A stretch of 12,084 bases of DNA from Bacteroides sp. (GTDB lineage: Bacteria > Bacteroidota > Bacteroidia > Bacteroidales > SM23-62): positions 1 to 12,084 of the forward strand of contig DAOUVF010000043.1 of assembly GCA_030667765.1 (NCBI GenBank), in the 5' to 3' direction. Under the pieces are notes generated by a model that did no database searches, had not been told where the DNA came from, and was given only the letters and a program-made list of their open reading frames with translations. Positions 1-7,401 of this stretch are shown in pieces; within the stretch, counting starts at the first letter, position 1, and each line of letters begins with the position of its first letter. A program made the position numbers and the translations under genes.

Positions 1-2
1 AG

Positions 3-554
3 ATGGTGATCAGGGAAAGTATGTCATCCGCCCTGCGTACCCTCGATGCAAGCAACGGGATGGATCAGTTCAGAGGGGAAAGGATACCCTTCCTGGAGGA
101 GGTAATGGCAACTGTACCGGAGGGCAAAGTCCTGTTTGTAGAAGTAAAAACCGATACGGTAATCATACCATTCCTTGCCGCAATGCTAAATGATTACCAA
201 AAAAAATCCCGGGTTGTGGTCATCAGTTTTGACTTCAATGTATGTGCGATGATGAAAAAGGAGATTCCCGCCATTCCTGTTTACTGGTTGCATTACACCC
301 TGTCAGGCTCATACAAACCCAAGTGGATAACCAGGGCTGGTGACGCGGGACTGGACGGTTTGAATTTTCGTCATAAAGGGATCAGCAAAGAATACGTGGA
401 AGCGGTGCACCGGTCAGGTATGAAGATGTTTGCCTGGACCGTGGATGACCCGGAAGAGGCAGCCAGGCTGATCGAATTCGGGATTGACGGGATCACAAGC
501 AACCGTCCGGCCTGGCTAAGGGAGCAACTCAACGAGCAATTGCACACCGATTAA
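3..554 (+). CDS. Glycerophosphodiester phosphodiesterase family protein, C-terminal part (5' end outside window)
   Basis: Members of this family (GDPD, PF03009) hydrolyse glycerophosphodiesters to glycerol-3-phosphate and an alcohol on a TIM barrel. Visible are the GERIPFLEEV segment (about residues 25-34), the FVEVKTD strand (45-51) that corresponds to the conserved acidic/Lys E-x-K element, and the strong C-terminal block FAWTVDDPEEAARL followed by GIDGITSNRP (143-169), which is diagnostic. The N-terminal H-D motif and catalytic His region, and any signal peptide, are missing. The reading frame is open to the left edge, so the first ATG at position 3 is internal and not the real start. About 60-100 residues should lie upstream. 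The stop codon overlaps the stop of the winged-helix remnant on the other strand. Substrate and location cannot be told from this part. Confidence 0.87.
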   Translation: MVIRESMSSALRTLDASNGMDQFRGERIPFLEEVMATVPEGKVLFVEVKTDTVIIPFLAAMLNDYQKKSRVVVISFDFNVCAMMKKEIPAIPVYWLHYTLSGSYKPKWITRAGDAGLDGLNFRHKGISKEYVEAVHRSGMKMFAWTVDDPEEAARLIEFGIDGITSNRPAWLREQLNEQLHTD

Positions 555-751
555 TCCTTGGGGTTCAGGTATCCCGAAATGGCCTTTACATAGGCTGCAA
601 ATCTTTCTTCCCCCAAAGTCGTTATGGTGCAGGTTGTCTGTGGGAAATTCCCCTTGAATTTCTTTCTCACTTCGATGTAACCTGAATCCTTCAATTTAGT
701 GATCTGGACACTCAGGTTGCCGGATGTCGCCCCCGTCTCATTTTTCAGGCA
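551..751 (-). pseudogene. Remnant of a winged-helix transcriptional regulator (C-terminal part only)
   Basis: Reading the - strand down from 751 gives 66 codons ending in TAA at 553-551. The product contains LKNETGATSGNLSVQITKL, then DSGYIEVRKKFKGNFPQTT, then ITTLGEERFAAYVKAI. This matches the recognition helix, wing and C-terminal helix of the small ArsR/MarR-like winged-helix regulators (HTH_34/PF13601 type, usually about 90-110 residues). The frame is closed by TAA at 754-752 just before LKNETG. No ATG lies in frame before the recognition helix, and the usual first 25-35 residues are absent. It follows the DUF2141 gene in the same frame with 43 bp between them. The conserved core argues for recent inactivation by deletion or frameshift, or for a sequencing error. 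A rare start codon giving a short protein is less likely. Confidence 0.7.
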
Positions 752-793
752 TTAAGGGCTATTCGTGAAATCTTTGGCAGAGATGTTGGAAGA

Positions 794-1246
794 CTATGTC
801 TTTTTCCTGAAATACTGCATTTCTATCCTGATCCTGGATTGTCCTTCCGGGATCCGGAAGCTGCAGTGATCAAAAGGAGGATGTTTCAACCCGGGTTTTA
901 TATTGTTGGAGAATCCATACCCCTCCCTGGGTATTTTAATCAGTTTATAATCCATCTGGTCATTGCCATTTTCATCATCCAGTAAACTGATTACATAGGT
1001 CCCGGGCTGGATATCATCCAGGATGATCTCCATCATTCCTTCCTTGAGGGAGGTTTTCTTAAAATCATAAGTCCTGGGAGGATTGACAGGAAACTGGTCC
1101 GGATGGTTATACAGGCCTAACCTGATCCATCCCTTCTCAAACCGGATATTGGTGATCTCGATCGTCAGGCCCCCTGATTGGCCCGACACCTCAACAGGCA
1201 TCAAACACATGGATGCAAGTAACAATATTGCCTGGCTTGCTCTCAT
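794..1246 (-). CDS. Secreted DUF2141 family protein
   Basis: A 150-residue protein with a signal peptide (about residues 1-22, ending VSGQ). The mature part matches DUF2141 (PF09912). It opens with LTIEITNIR and continues with GWIRLGLYN, a DIQPGTYVISLLDDENGN stretch (78-95) with an acidic D/N-rich turn, and the family signature REGYGFSNN (107-115). The domain is a small all-beta periplasmic or surface fold. Its biochemical role is not established, though the DENGN turn could bind a cation (inference). It is the last intact gene of the - strand cluster. The gap to the LolA-like gene is 13 bp, so co-transcription is likely. The ATG at 1246 is chosen because the signal peptide follows directly. 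No clear Shine-Dalgarno sequence is present. Confidence 0.87.
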   Translation of the reverse strand: MRASQAILLLASMCLMPVEVSGQSGGLTIEITNIRFEKGWIRLGLYNHPDQFPVNPPRTYDFKKTSLKEGMMEIILDDIQPGTYVISLLDDENGNDQMDYKLIKIPREGYGFSNNIKPGLKHPPFDHCSFRIPEGQSRIRIEMQYFRKKT

Positions 1247-1259
1247 TTTTCCGCTTCAA

Positions 1260-2060
1260 TTAAAGTCTTTCCAGGTATCCCAGGGTAAAATATTCTTCCT
1301 TTACATCTGGATTATATTGGATCTCATCTATGGTCATCACTGATTTCCGTCCATTTTGCATATTGCTCATTTCCATACGGGTCGCTATATATTTCTTACC
1401 TGATTTATCCATTTGTCTGACATCGGAGGAAATCATTTGTTTGAACAATTCATCATCTTCATCATAGTACTCAGCCTTCCTGAATACAAAGTCCTGCTTC
1501 CCGATCCAGGCAAGCTGGCGGTCATACCCCATCCTATCCATGATATCCTCATTCACAGGTATCACCTCAACAATCCAGCAATCCGTTCCCCTAATAGTCT
1601 CAGAACCGGTTACCGTATAATCGAAATCTTCCAGGCTGGGGGCAGACATATCTGCATTGCTGAATTCCGAACCCATGAAACTCTTGCTTTTTTCATTGCT
1701 GATGATCCGCCGTGTCTTTCTTAATGCGGGCATATAGATCCACATATCATCATTCCTCTCATCATAGTCATAAATGAGTATCCCTGTCCCTTTGACTTCT
1801 GCAGGTGAGAGAAACCGGATGATCCTTTTTTCGGTAACCCCGCTGTCAAAGAGTTTTGACGCCATGGAGGTTTGCCTTACCCTTTCCCTTCCCTTGGCAT
1901 CATAGATCCGCAGGGTGGAAATGGCTTCCATTCCCTCGAGCTTGGATGCATCCCTTGACTTCTGCATTATCTCACGGCCCTCAGGAGGGGCAAAATTTAA
2001 AAAGGCTAATCCCACTACACCGAGGATTATGGCTATACTTATTCTTTTACTGAATCTCAT
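1260..2060 (-). CDS. LolA-like outer membrane lipoprotein-sorting family protein (PF17131 type)
   Basis: A 266-residue periplasmic protein with an N-terminal hydrophobic signal (about 6-24) and no lipobox cysteine. The body shows the features of the LolA_like family often found beside RND exporters. These are strands with GTGILIYDYD and DDMWIYMPALRKTRRI (91-119), the conserved segment SFMGSEFSNADM (127-138) and an EYFTLGYLERL end. The LolA fold is an open half-barrel that holds acyl chains, so binding of a lipid or other hydrophobic molecule is plausible. Direct lipoprotein sorting is not implied by the family name. The gene lies 28 bp downstream of the exporter gene and 13 bp upstream of the DUF2141 gene. 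The expected job is to pass substrate between the exporter and the outer membrane (inference). Confidence 0.87.
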   Translation of the reverse strand: MRFSKRISIAIILGVVGLAFLNFAPPEGREIMQKSRDASKLEGMEAISTLRIYDAKGRERVRQTSMASKLFDSGVTEKRIIRFLSPAEVKGTGILIYDYDERNDDMWIYMPALRKTRRIISNEKSKSFMGSEFSNADMSAPSLEDFDYTVTGSETIRGTDCWIVEVIPVNEDIMDRMGYDRQLAWIGKQDFVFRKAEYYDEDDELFKQMISSDVRQMDKSGKKYIATRMEMSNMQNGRKSVMTIDEIQYNPDVKEEYFTLGYLERL

Positions 2061-2088
2061 TATTCGGAATTTTAACTTTAATATATCT

Positions 2089-4419
2089 TCAATTTGCAGG
2101 CACCGTCTTTCTTCCTCTTACCCAGCCCCTCCACGCTCTGAACTGAATCCTGACAGACTTTGTCCCAGGCTCAAGAAAAGCAGGTTTAAAAATTAAAACG
2201 AGGGCCGGTATAATGATCATTGCTCCCACAAGACATGAGAAAATGGACACCATAACCAGGAAGCCGAATACCTTGATGGGCAGGAATACTGAAAATGGCA
2301 GGGCACAGAACCCAAGTATAACTGACAGGGCATTAAAGCTGATCCCCCTCCCGGTAGTAGTCAGTGTTTTTAAGACTGCATCAGCCGGTATCAGTCCTTT
2401 TTCCCTCTCTGATTTATACCTCCAGAGAAAATGTATGGTATAATCCACCCCTACACCGATCATGATGGAGGAAAGTAGTGCTGTGGCGACATCCAGCTTT
2501 ATGCCCAGGTATCCCATCCATCCGAACAGGATGATCATGGAAAAGGCCAGCGGCAGGGCGGCAATCAATCCTGCCGGGACAGACCGGAACATGATGGCGA
2601 GAAGGACTATGACCACCAGCAGGGCAATCAAGAGGGAAGTTACCTGTCCCTTTACGACCAGGTCAGCCAGATCGACGGTAATGAGCCCATACCCTCCAAT
2701 CCTTGTCTGATGTACACCCGGTCCAGTCAGCTGCCGGATTTCTTCGAGTACAGATTTTAAGGCCAAGTTGCTCCCGTCATTGATCCTTACCATGACCTGT
2801 GCCTTCTGGAAATCAAAATCCACCATCCTTTCCAGGTCCTCCGGATCCCCGCTCATCATATATAGTTCCAGGTACTGGGCCAGGGCATTCCGCTCATGGG
2901 GTACCACGTTGTAATAGGGATCTCCATCATCATTCACTGCTTTACTGATCTCCCTGACGATGCCGGCAATGGACATGACATTTCCCACGGCCGGGTGCTT
3001 TTTTAACTCCGTTTCATAAAGGTCAATCTGTCCCATTACCTCCGGATCCAGGATATCCCCTTCTACCAGGATGGAAATATTCTGTGATCCGCCGAATTTT
3101 TCATTGATAACCTGTGCACTTACCCTGACCGGGTGCTTCTCCGGAAAGAAATTTTCCAGATTGGTATCCACTTTTAACAGGAAAGCTCCTCCTCCTGATA
3201 ATAGCATTACCAGCCCGGCCACCAGGATCACCTGCCTGGGCCTTCGGTTAACCATCTTACCGGTTGAGGCCAGTACCCGGTCAATAAGACGCTGCCTGGA
3301 TGGATTCTCTGACAGGACAGGTTTTGATTTGCCAATAACAGACAGGGCTGCCGGGATAAACAAAAGGCTAAGCAAGAGGGCAAAACCAATACCTGCTGCT
3401 GCAACCACACCCAACTGCTTGGCCGGGATCATTTTATGAGAAAGCAAACAAAGGATCCCGGCAATGGTTGTAATACCGGTCAGGAGAATGGGGCTCCGGA
3501 GGCTGGTATATACCCCCCTGGCAATGGTCCCCGCACTGGAATTATTCCCCAATGTGTTGTACTCCTGGTATTTTGCCATCATATGGATCCCGTAATCATT
3601 GGCTATGGCAATCAGCATTATGGGAAGCAACAGGGTAATAATAGACATCTGCCAGCCGATAAGCGGCATCAATCCCATGGCAAAAAGGATGGACAGGATC
3701 ACCACGATAAAAGGCAAAAAGACACCCCTGGCCTCCCTGAAAAAGAAAAACAGCATCACCAGCATTATCCCCAGGCCAATGATCATCAAAAGTTTAAACT
3801 CACTGGTCATTTCCTTGGCCACCAGGGCTTTGATGTATGGTAATCCACCTACATAAGTTTGCTCCCTGCCAGGATTCTCAGCCAGGACCAGCTCAATGGC
3901 ATGCACTATTTCTTCATCCTGGGCATGATTCTCCAGGGTGGCTATGATGGCAGTCATCCTAAAATCTTCCGAAACAAGAACCTTATGTACAAGTTCATTG
4001 GCTTTCAGTTCCTTCCTGAGTGCCTTCCAACTCTCCTCCGTTTTCGGAAGCCTCCTGATGGCCGGGTCAACGATCATGGCCCCGTCCTCCCCCTTGATAT
4101 TTTTTGCATCAAACAGGGAAAGCGTTTCATCAATTCCCTCTACTTCTTCTAATTGTTTACTCACCGCCTTTACCCTTGAAAGGGATTCAGTGTTGAGAAT
4201 ATCATCCGCCTCGAACAGGATCATGACCATTTCATCACCCCCAAAAATATCTTCTATCAGGTTTGTATTGATCCGGGAAGGCATTCCCTCATAGATGAAG
4301 CTTGCCATGTCCGAGTTGATCTCAGCCCTGAATATCTGAAATCCGAAAAACCCTGAAATAAGCAGGGATAAAATGATGATCAGCCATCTGTGCCTGATAA
4401 TTAAAATTCCTGTTCTCAT
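2089..4419 (-). CDS. MMPL/RND superfamily exporter (COG1033 type)
   Basis: A 776-residue inner-membrane protein made of two similar halves, as in the RND superfamily. Half one has a membrane helix at about 10-28, a periplasmic loop at 30-207 and five helices at about 208-360. Half two has a helix at 396-415, a loop at 417-592 and five helices at about 594-742. Each half carries the proton-relay type motif in its fourth helix: IANDYGIHM (272-280) and GVGVDYTIHF (655-664), with the Asp that usually drives proton-coupled transport. The length and layout fit the hydrophobic-compound exporters (HpnN/MMPL-like) rather than the roughly 1,000-residue AcrB drug pumps. No membrane fusion protein gene is nearby. 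Instead the neighbours are an outer-membrane barrel gene 6 bp upstream and a LolA-like gene 28 bp downstream. The substrate is unknown. Confidence 0.93.
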   Translation of the reverse strand: MRTGILIIRHRWLIIILSLLISGFFGFQIFRAEINSDMASFIYEGMPSRINTNLIEDIFGGDEMVMILFEADDILNTESLSRVKAVSKQLEEVEGIDETLSLFDAKNIKGEDGAMIVDPAIRRLPKTEESWKALRKELKANELVHKVLVSEDFRMTAIIATLENHAQDEEIVHAIELVLAENPGREQTYVGGLPYIKALVAKEMTSEFKLLMIIGLGIMLVMLFFFFREARGVFLPFIVVILSILFAMGLMPLIGWQMSIITLLLPIMLIAIANDYGIHMMAKYQEYNTLGNNSSAGTIARGVYTSLRSPILLTGITTIAGILCLLSHKMIPAKQLGVVAAAGIGFALLLSLLFIPAALSVIGKSKPVLSENPSRQRLIDRVLASTGKMVNRRPRQVILVAGLVMLLSGGGAFLLKVDTNLENFFPEKHPVRVSAQVINEKFGGSQNISILVEGDILDPEVMGQIDLYETELKKHPAVGNVMSIAGIVREISKAVNDDGDPYYNVVPHERNALAQYLELYMMSGDPEDLERMVDFDFQKAQVMVRINDGSNLALKSVLEEIRQLTGPGVHQTRIGGYGLITVDLADLVVKGQVTSLLIALLVVIVLLAIMFRSVPAGLIAALPLAFSMIILFGWMGYLGIKLDVATALLSSIMIGVGVDYTIHFLWRYKSEREKGLIPADAVLKTLTTTGRGISFNALSVILGFCALPFSVFLPIKVFGFLVMVSIFSCLVGAMIIIPALVLIFKPAFLEPGTKSVRIQFRAWRGWVRGRKTVPAN

Positions 4420-4425
4420 GTGATT

Positions 4426-5802
4426 TTAAAATGTATATCGCAATTCCATAAATCCCCCGTTGAAAACCGGTGCTATCAAATCATACCGGGTATTCGGGGG
4501 ACCTTCAAAATATTGCCCGCCAATACCCAGTTTCAGGTTATCTGAAACGCTCCATGACAGCCTGGGCAGCAGTGTCCATTCCTGGGTACTGAAATTATAC
4601 AGGCCAAATACCTCCAGGTCCAATACTTCATGAAACAGGGATATGGCAGGCCTGGCTGCCAGGGAATGCATAATTTCTTTTGTCTGGTCAAAAATAACCC
4701 GGTTAAACCCGGCCAGTTGCTGGTCCATAACAGGACCCAGCATCCCCCATACGGCAGGTTGCTGAAGCATCTCAGGCTCGATCTCCTGGAAGCTTCCCGG
4801 CATTTGCATCTCCTCAAAATCAAATACATACTGGCCTGAATACATGACCATTATGTTGAAAATCCCGAAAGACCGGTCAATTCCCATCACATATCGCAGG
4901 TCCCGGTTTGGCACAAAGATCTCGCCTTTGTAACCGGCAGCTGGCTCCCGGTAGGCAGCTTCCCCCCGGACACCAAAGGACCTTAAACCAAATGAAAAAT
5001 CAAGCCCCACTGTCTGCTGCCGGAATGGCCTGGCATACAGGTCTATGGAAGGGTTCTCTCCCGGAGTCTCCGGCAGGGGACCGGCATCTATCCCGGGCAT
5101 GGGATCATAACCGCTAAACCAGGACACAGATCCGTCAAAACGGTTGAATAAAAATTCCACCTTCCCGGCAAATGATCCATTCTTCAAGGCTGCTCCCGGG
5201 TTGTAGGGATCTGCAAAGTTTACAAAGTCCGGCATATCAAACAGGTCAAACCTGTAGACGGAATGCCTGTATACAGGTACCCATATCCCTTCCAGCCTGA
5301 TGCGTGATTTTATAGTATAACGGCCCTTCACCAGGAAATTCCCCATGCGAATATCATCTGGCTCAGAGGAGCGAACGAAATAATCCCGGGGCGTCAGGTT
5401 ATTGGTGGGATTGATACCATCGGCCCTTCCCCAGGCAACGATCTGCTGCCCTGCCCGCAGGTCAAAATCACCAAGGTAAAGGTCGGCATAGGCTTCCCGA
5501 AGTTGAAACTGGTTGATCTGTTCATTAAATTCATACCCGCTCCTGAAACGGATTTCTGAATAAAGTTTCCCCCTCATACCGGAAAAGGCATTGATTTTCA
5601 AAGCCGCTTCGCCGTATCCGCTCCTGATCTCAGGAAGACTTGTCGATTCATAGGTCCCCGTATAAAGCACCCCCCTGCCATAACCGCTCAATTGGAAAGG
5701 AGATTCCATTTTTTCTGTAACTCCCCCCTCAAACAAACTTTGTGCGTAAGCACCTGCCGGAAAGACAATAATTAACAATATAATCCATGAAATAATCCTC
5801 AT
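4426..5802 (-). CDS. Outer-membrane beta-barrel protein, DUF1302-like
   Basis: A 458-residue protein with a clear signal peptide (residues 1-20, ending AYAQ) and a C-terminal aromatic end, MELRYTF, typical of outer-membrane barrels. Alternating amphipathic strands run through the body. The region at 101-140 reads LREAYADLYLGDFDLRAGQQ and then IVAWGRADGINPTNNLTPRDY. This resembles the DUF1302/porin-type motif of a strand pair followed by the G-x-Q-x-V-x-W-G-x-x-x-G-x-N-P turn. In proteobacteria DUF1302 genes sit beside DUF1329 (LolA-fold) and MMPL genes, so this gene and its neighbours look like the Bacteroidota version of the same set (comparison from memory). It is the first gene of the tight four-gene run. 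Its likely role is the outer-membrane part of an export or import route. An assignment to another porin family is possible. Confidence 0.78.
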   Translation of the reverse strand: MRIISWIILLIIVFPAGAYAQSLFEGGVTEKMESPFQLSGYGRGVLYTGTYESTSLPEIRSGYGEAALKINAFSGMRGKLYSEIRFRSGYEFNEQINQFQLREAYADLYLGDFDLRAGQQIVAWGRADGINPTNNLTPRDYFVRSSEPDDIRMGNFLVKGRYTIKSRIRLEGIWVPVYRHSVYRFDLFDMPDFVNFADPYNPGAALKNGSFAGKVEFLFNRFDGSVSWFSGYDPMPGIDAGPLPETPGENPSIDLYARPFRQQTVGLDFSFGLRSFGVRGEAAYREPAAGYKGEIFVPNRDLRYVMGIDRSFGIFNIMVMYSGQYVFDFEEMQMPGSFQEIEPEMLQQPAVWGMLGPVMDQQLAGFNRVIFDQTKEIMHSLAARPAISLFHEVLDLEVFGLYNFSTQEWTLLPRLSWSVSDNLKLGIGGQYFEGPPNTRYDLIAPVFNGGFMELRYTF

Positions 5803-5998
5803 CCTAATAATGAAACAGGTTAAAATCAGACAAAAAAGGTTTTTGCGTCAGAGAAGGGCTTCTGCAATAATACGACATAAGGTCCCCGAAATTGTCCAGA
5901 CCGCGCAGGGTGGAAGGCGGGTTTGTCTATCCTTAGCGGCTCACACAGCTAAATACCTGAAGATCAGCAAACCAGTGAGGAAAGGAGGGAATAACAGA
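5803..5998 (-). promoter_or_regulatory. Leader region of the barrel/exporter/LolA-like operon
   Basis: This 196-bp gap separates the regulator gene from the first structural gene, both on the - strand. It is the only gap over 30 bp in the cluster before the winged-helix remnant, so the operon promoter or operator probably lies here. Two short inverted repeats are visible. One is AGAAG-GG-CTTCT at 5852-5863, about 50 bp upstream of the start codon. The other has arms TTAGC at 5933-5937 and GCTAA at 5948-5952 with a 10-base loop. Neither is followed by a T-run on the - strand, so they look more like operators or chance than terminators. I found no convincing match to the Bacteroidota promoter (TTTG, then TAnnTTTG). 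The TATTATTG on the - strand near 5866-5873 is one base off the -7 element but lacks a good partner. Confidence 0.4.
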
Positions 5999-7174
5999 TC
6001 AGGTTGATTTTTTGCTTTCATTTTCAGGAACATGCTGGTCTTGTGAGCCGGGACCATTAAAATGAGCATCCTTAAACTGGGAAGGTGTCATCCCGGTTGC
6101 TGTCTTGAAAACACTGTTAAAGGAAGATTTTGAATTGAACCCGGCTTCGAAGGCAATAGTTGTCAGGGTATATTTTGAATAGTCCTCATCCACCAGGAGT
6201 TTTTTAACCTCTTCGATCCTGTATTCATTAATAAAGGTGTAAAAATTCTTGCCCAGCATACCGTTGATCACCTGTGTGAGATAATGCCTGGGTATCTCCA
6301 TTTCATCCGAAACATCATGGATGGAGAGATCCACATCCACATAGGGTTTTTTCTCTTCCATGTATTTCAATAATTGATCAAGGTATTGCCTGGCATCCTT
6401 TTTCTTTAATCCGGATTTTTCATACTTGGGATCCGCATCTTCTTCCGGGAGATTTTCCTTCCTGAGGTGTTTGCTCTCAGTGAGGATCTCGTTAAAAATG
6501 CCTGGTTGTTTATACGCATAAAAACTAAAGGCAAAAGCGAAGAATGTCAGTCCGAAATAGGATGGCAGGGTTGGATCGTAAGTTTGATCCTTTGCGAAGA
6601 TCACATAGGCCCCAAAGATGAATACCGCCACATAAGTCAGGTAAAAACTGATGGAAACAACCAGCAACCAGCCCAGGGTGATACGTTCAGAGGTATAGCT
6701 GACCAGGTTCCGCATGTTCCGCTGGTGACGGTTGATCAGGATGAAAGTGACAGTGCTGTAGGTAGTTATTGAAATAAAGAACGACAATCCGTAAATAAGC
6801 CTGAACGACAGGAATGGATCTGTATCCCAGAAATTTTCGAGCTGCATCACCGACCTGCCACGAAAAATTATGGTGGAAATGAATACCACCAGGAAAGGAA
6901 TGAAATGCAGTATATAGCTCCATTTGAAGTGTATATTTTCCTCTGTTTGGAACTTGATATAGAGATACATTAATGGACCATAGGTAAAAGGAATGAATAC
7001 AAATTCATAAAGTTGAATGATGCTCTTATTGATAATGGCAAAACCCATTTCAATGGCGATCAGAAATAACCAGGCAGCCATTATGCGGTCCGCTACCTGT
7101 GGATTTCTCTTGGTCGCAATCATCAGTCCGGCAAAAAACGACTGGGTGATCCCTATATAAAGTATTTGATCCAT
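5999..7174 (-). CDS. AraC-family transcriptional regulator with N-terminal multi-pass membrane domain
   Basis: A 391-residue protein. Residues 1 to about 225 form roughly seven hydrophobic segments: 2-20, 31-50, 56-74, 88-104, 122-146, 168-192 and 205-221. A charged linker follows (about 225-265). The C-terminus (about 280-370) is an AraC-type double helix-turn-helix domain. Its second helix-turn-helix carries LTTIAFEAGFNSKSSFNSVF and then TGMTPSQFK (337-368), the classic signature. This architecture is common in Bacteroidota. It implies a regulator tethered to the inner membrane that senses a membrane or periplasmic signal and binds DNA at the cytoplasmic face. The gene lies 196 bp upstream of the barrel/exporter operon on the same strand, so that operon is its best candidate target (inference). 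Direct repeats before its own start suggest autoregulation. Confidence 0.93.
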   Translation of the reverse strand: MDQILYIGITQSFFAGLMIATKRNPQVADRIMAAWLFLIAIEMGFAIINKSIIQLYEFVFIPFTYGPLMYLYIKFQTEENIHFKWSYILHFIPFLVVFISTIIFRGRSVMQLENFWDTDPFLSFRLIYGLSFFISITTYSTVTFILINRHQRNMRNLVSYTSERITLGWLLVVSISFYLTYVAVFIFGAYVIFAKDQTYDPTLPSYFGLTFFAFAFSFYAYKQPGIFNEILTESKHLRKENLPEEDADPKYEKSGLKKKDARQYLDQLLKYMEEKKPYVDVDLSIHDVSDEMEIPRHYLTQVINGMLGKNFYTFINEYRIEEVKKLLVDEDYSKYTLTTIAFEAGFNSKSSFNSVFKTATGMTPSQFKDAHFNGPGSQDQHVPENESKKST

Positions 7175-7228
7175 GATCTTCCCTGTTGTAAATTTAGGAA
7201 AAAACCCGCAGCGATAACAGATTTACAT

Positions 7229-7258
7229 TTTCAGCCTGTGATCCTTTCTGCCTGTGAT
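7229..7258. repeat. Tandem direct repeat, candidate operator of the AraC-type gene
   Basis: TTTCAGCCTGTGAT (7229-7242) is followed by TTTCTGCCTGTGAT (7245-7258). They match at 13 of 14 bases with a period of 16 bp, about one and a half helical turns. The repeat ends about 55 bp upstream of the AraC-type start codon. AraC-family proteins typically bind direct repeats, so it may be an autoregulatory site. I found no copy of the core in the leader region of the downstream operon. Confidence 0.45.
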
Positions 7259-7305
7259 TGTAGATCAATCTAAACATTGATTTTAAACTTTTTGGGGATA
7301 TGTGA

Positions 7306-7323
7306 ATATTTTTTGAAAAATAT
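7306..7323. repeat. Perfect AT-only inverted repeat (8-bp arms, 2-base loop)
   Basis: ATATTTTT at 7306-7313 is complementary to AAAAATAT at 7316-7323 with TG between. It lies about 70-87 bp upstream of the small acidic gene and about 132 bp upstream of the AraC-type gene. It could be a protein-binding palindrome or a melting or bending element. The AT-rich context makes a chance origin possible. Confidence 0.35.
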
Positions 7324-7401
7324 CAACGTTTTTATATCAAATAACTGTTGATCTTTTGAAATATTTCTTATTATTGATTATTGATCTGACAAATGATTCT
7401 A

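Larger units (their letters stand above)
7175..7392. promoter_or_regulatory. AT-rich divergent intergenic region with repeats
   Basis: This 218-bp region separates the AraC-type gene (-) from the small acidic gene (+), so it should hold two divergent promoters. It is clearly richer in A and T than the coding flanks, especially at 7261-7390. It contains a 14-base direct repeat (7229-7258), an inverted repeat ATCAAT-N6-ATTGAT (7264-7281), a perfect 8-bp-arm AT hairpin (7306-7323) and seven copies of ATCAA or its complement. On the - strand TAAATTTA (7185-7192) is one base off the Bacteroidota -7 element TAnnTTTG, but its -33 partner is poor. I see no reading frame in it. Confidence 0.55.

Noticed and set aside
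3..554. ATG at position 3 as a true start of the phosphodiesterase gene
   Set aside because: The product would lack the catalytic N-terminal third of the fold, and the frame is open to the window edge, so the gene begins further left.
3436..3843. 135-residue open frame on the + strand
   Set aside because: It is antisense to the RND exporter gene, and its His/Gln/Pro-rich product is an artefact of the opposite frame.
5810..6007. 65-residue open frame in the leader region of the exporter operon
   Set aside because: Its Arg/Lys-rich product has no recognisable motif. It lies on the opposite strand to the operon and overlaps the end of the AraC-type gene, so the region is better read as a promoter or leader.
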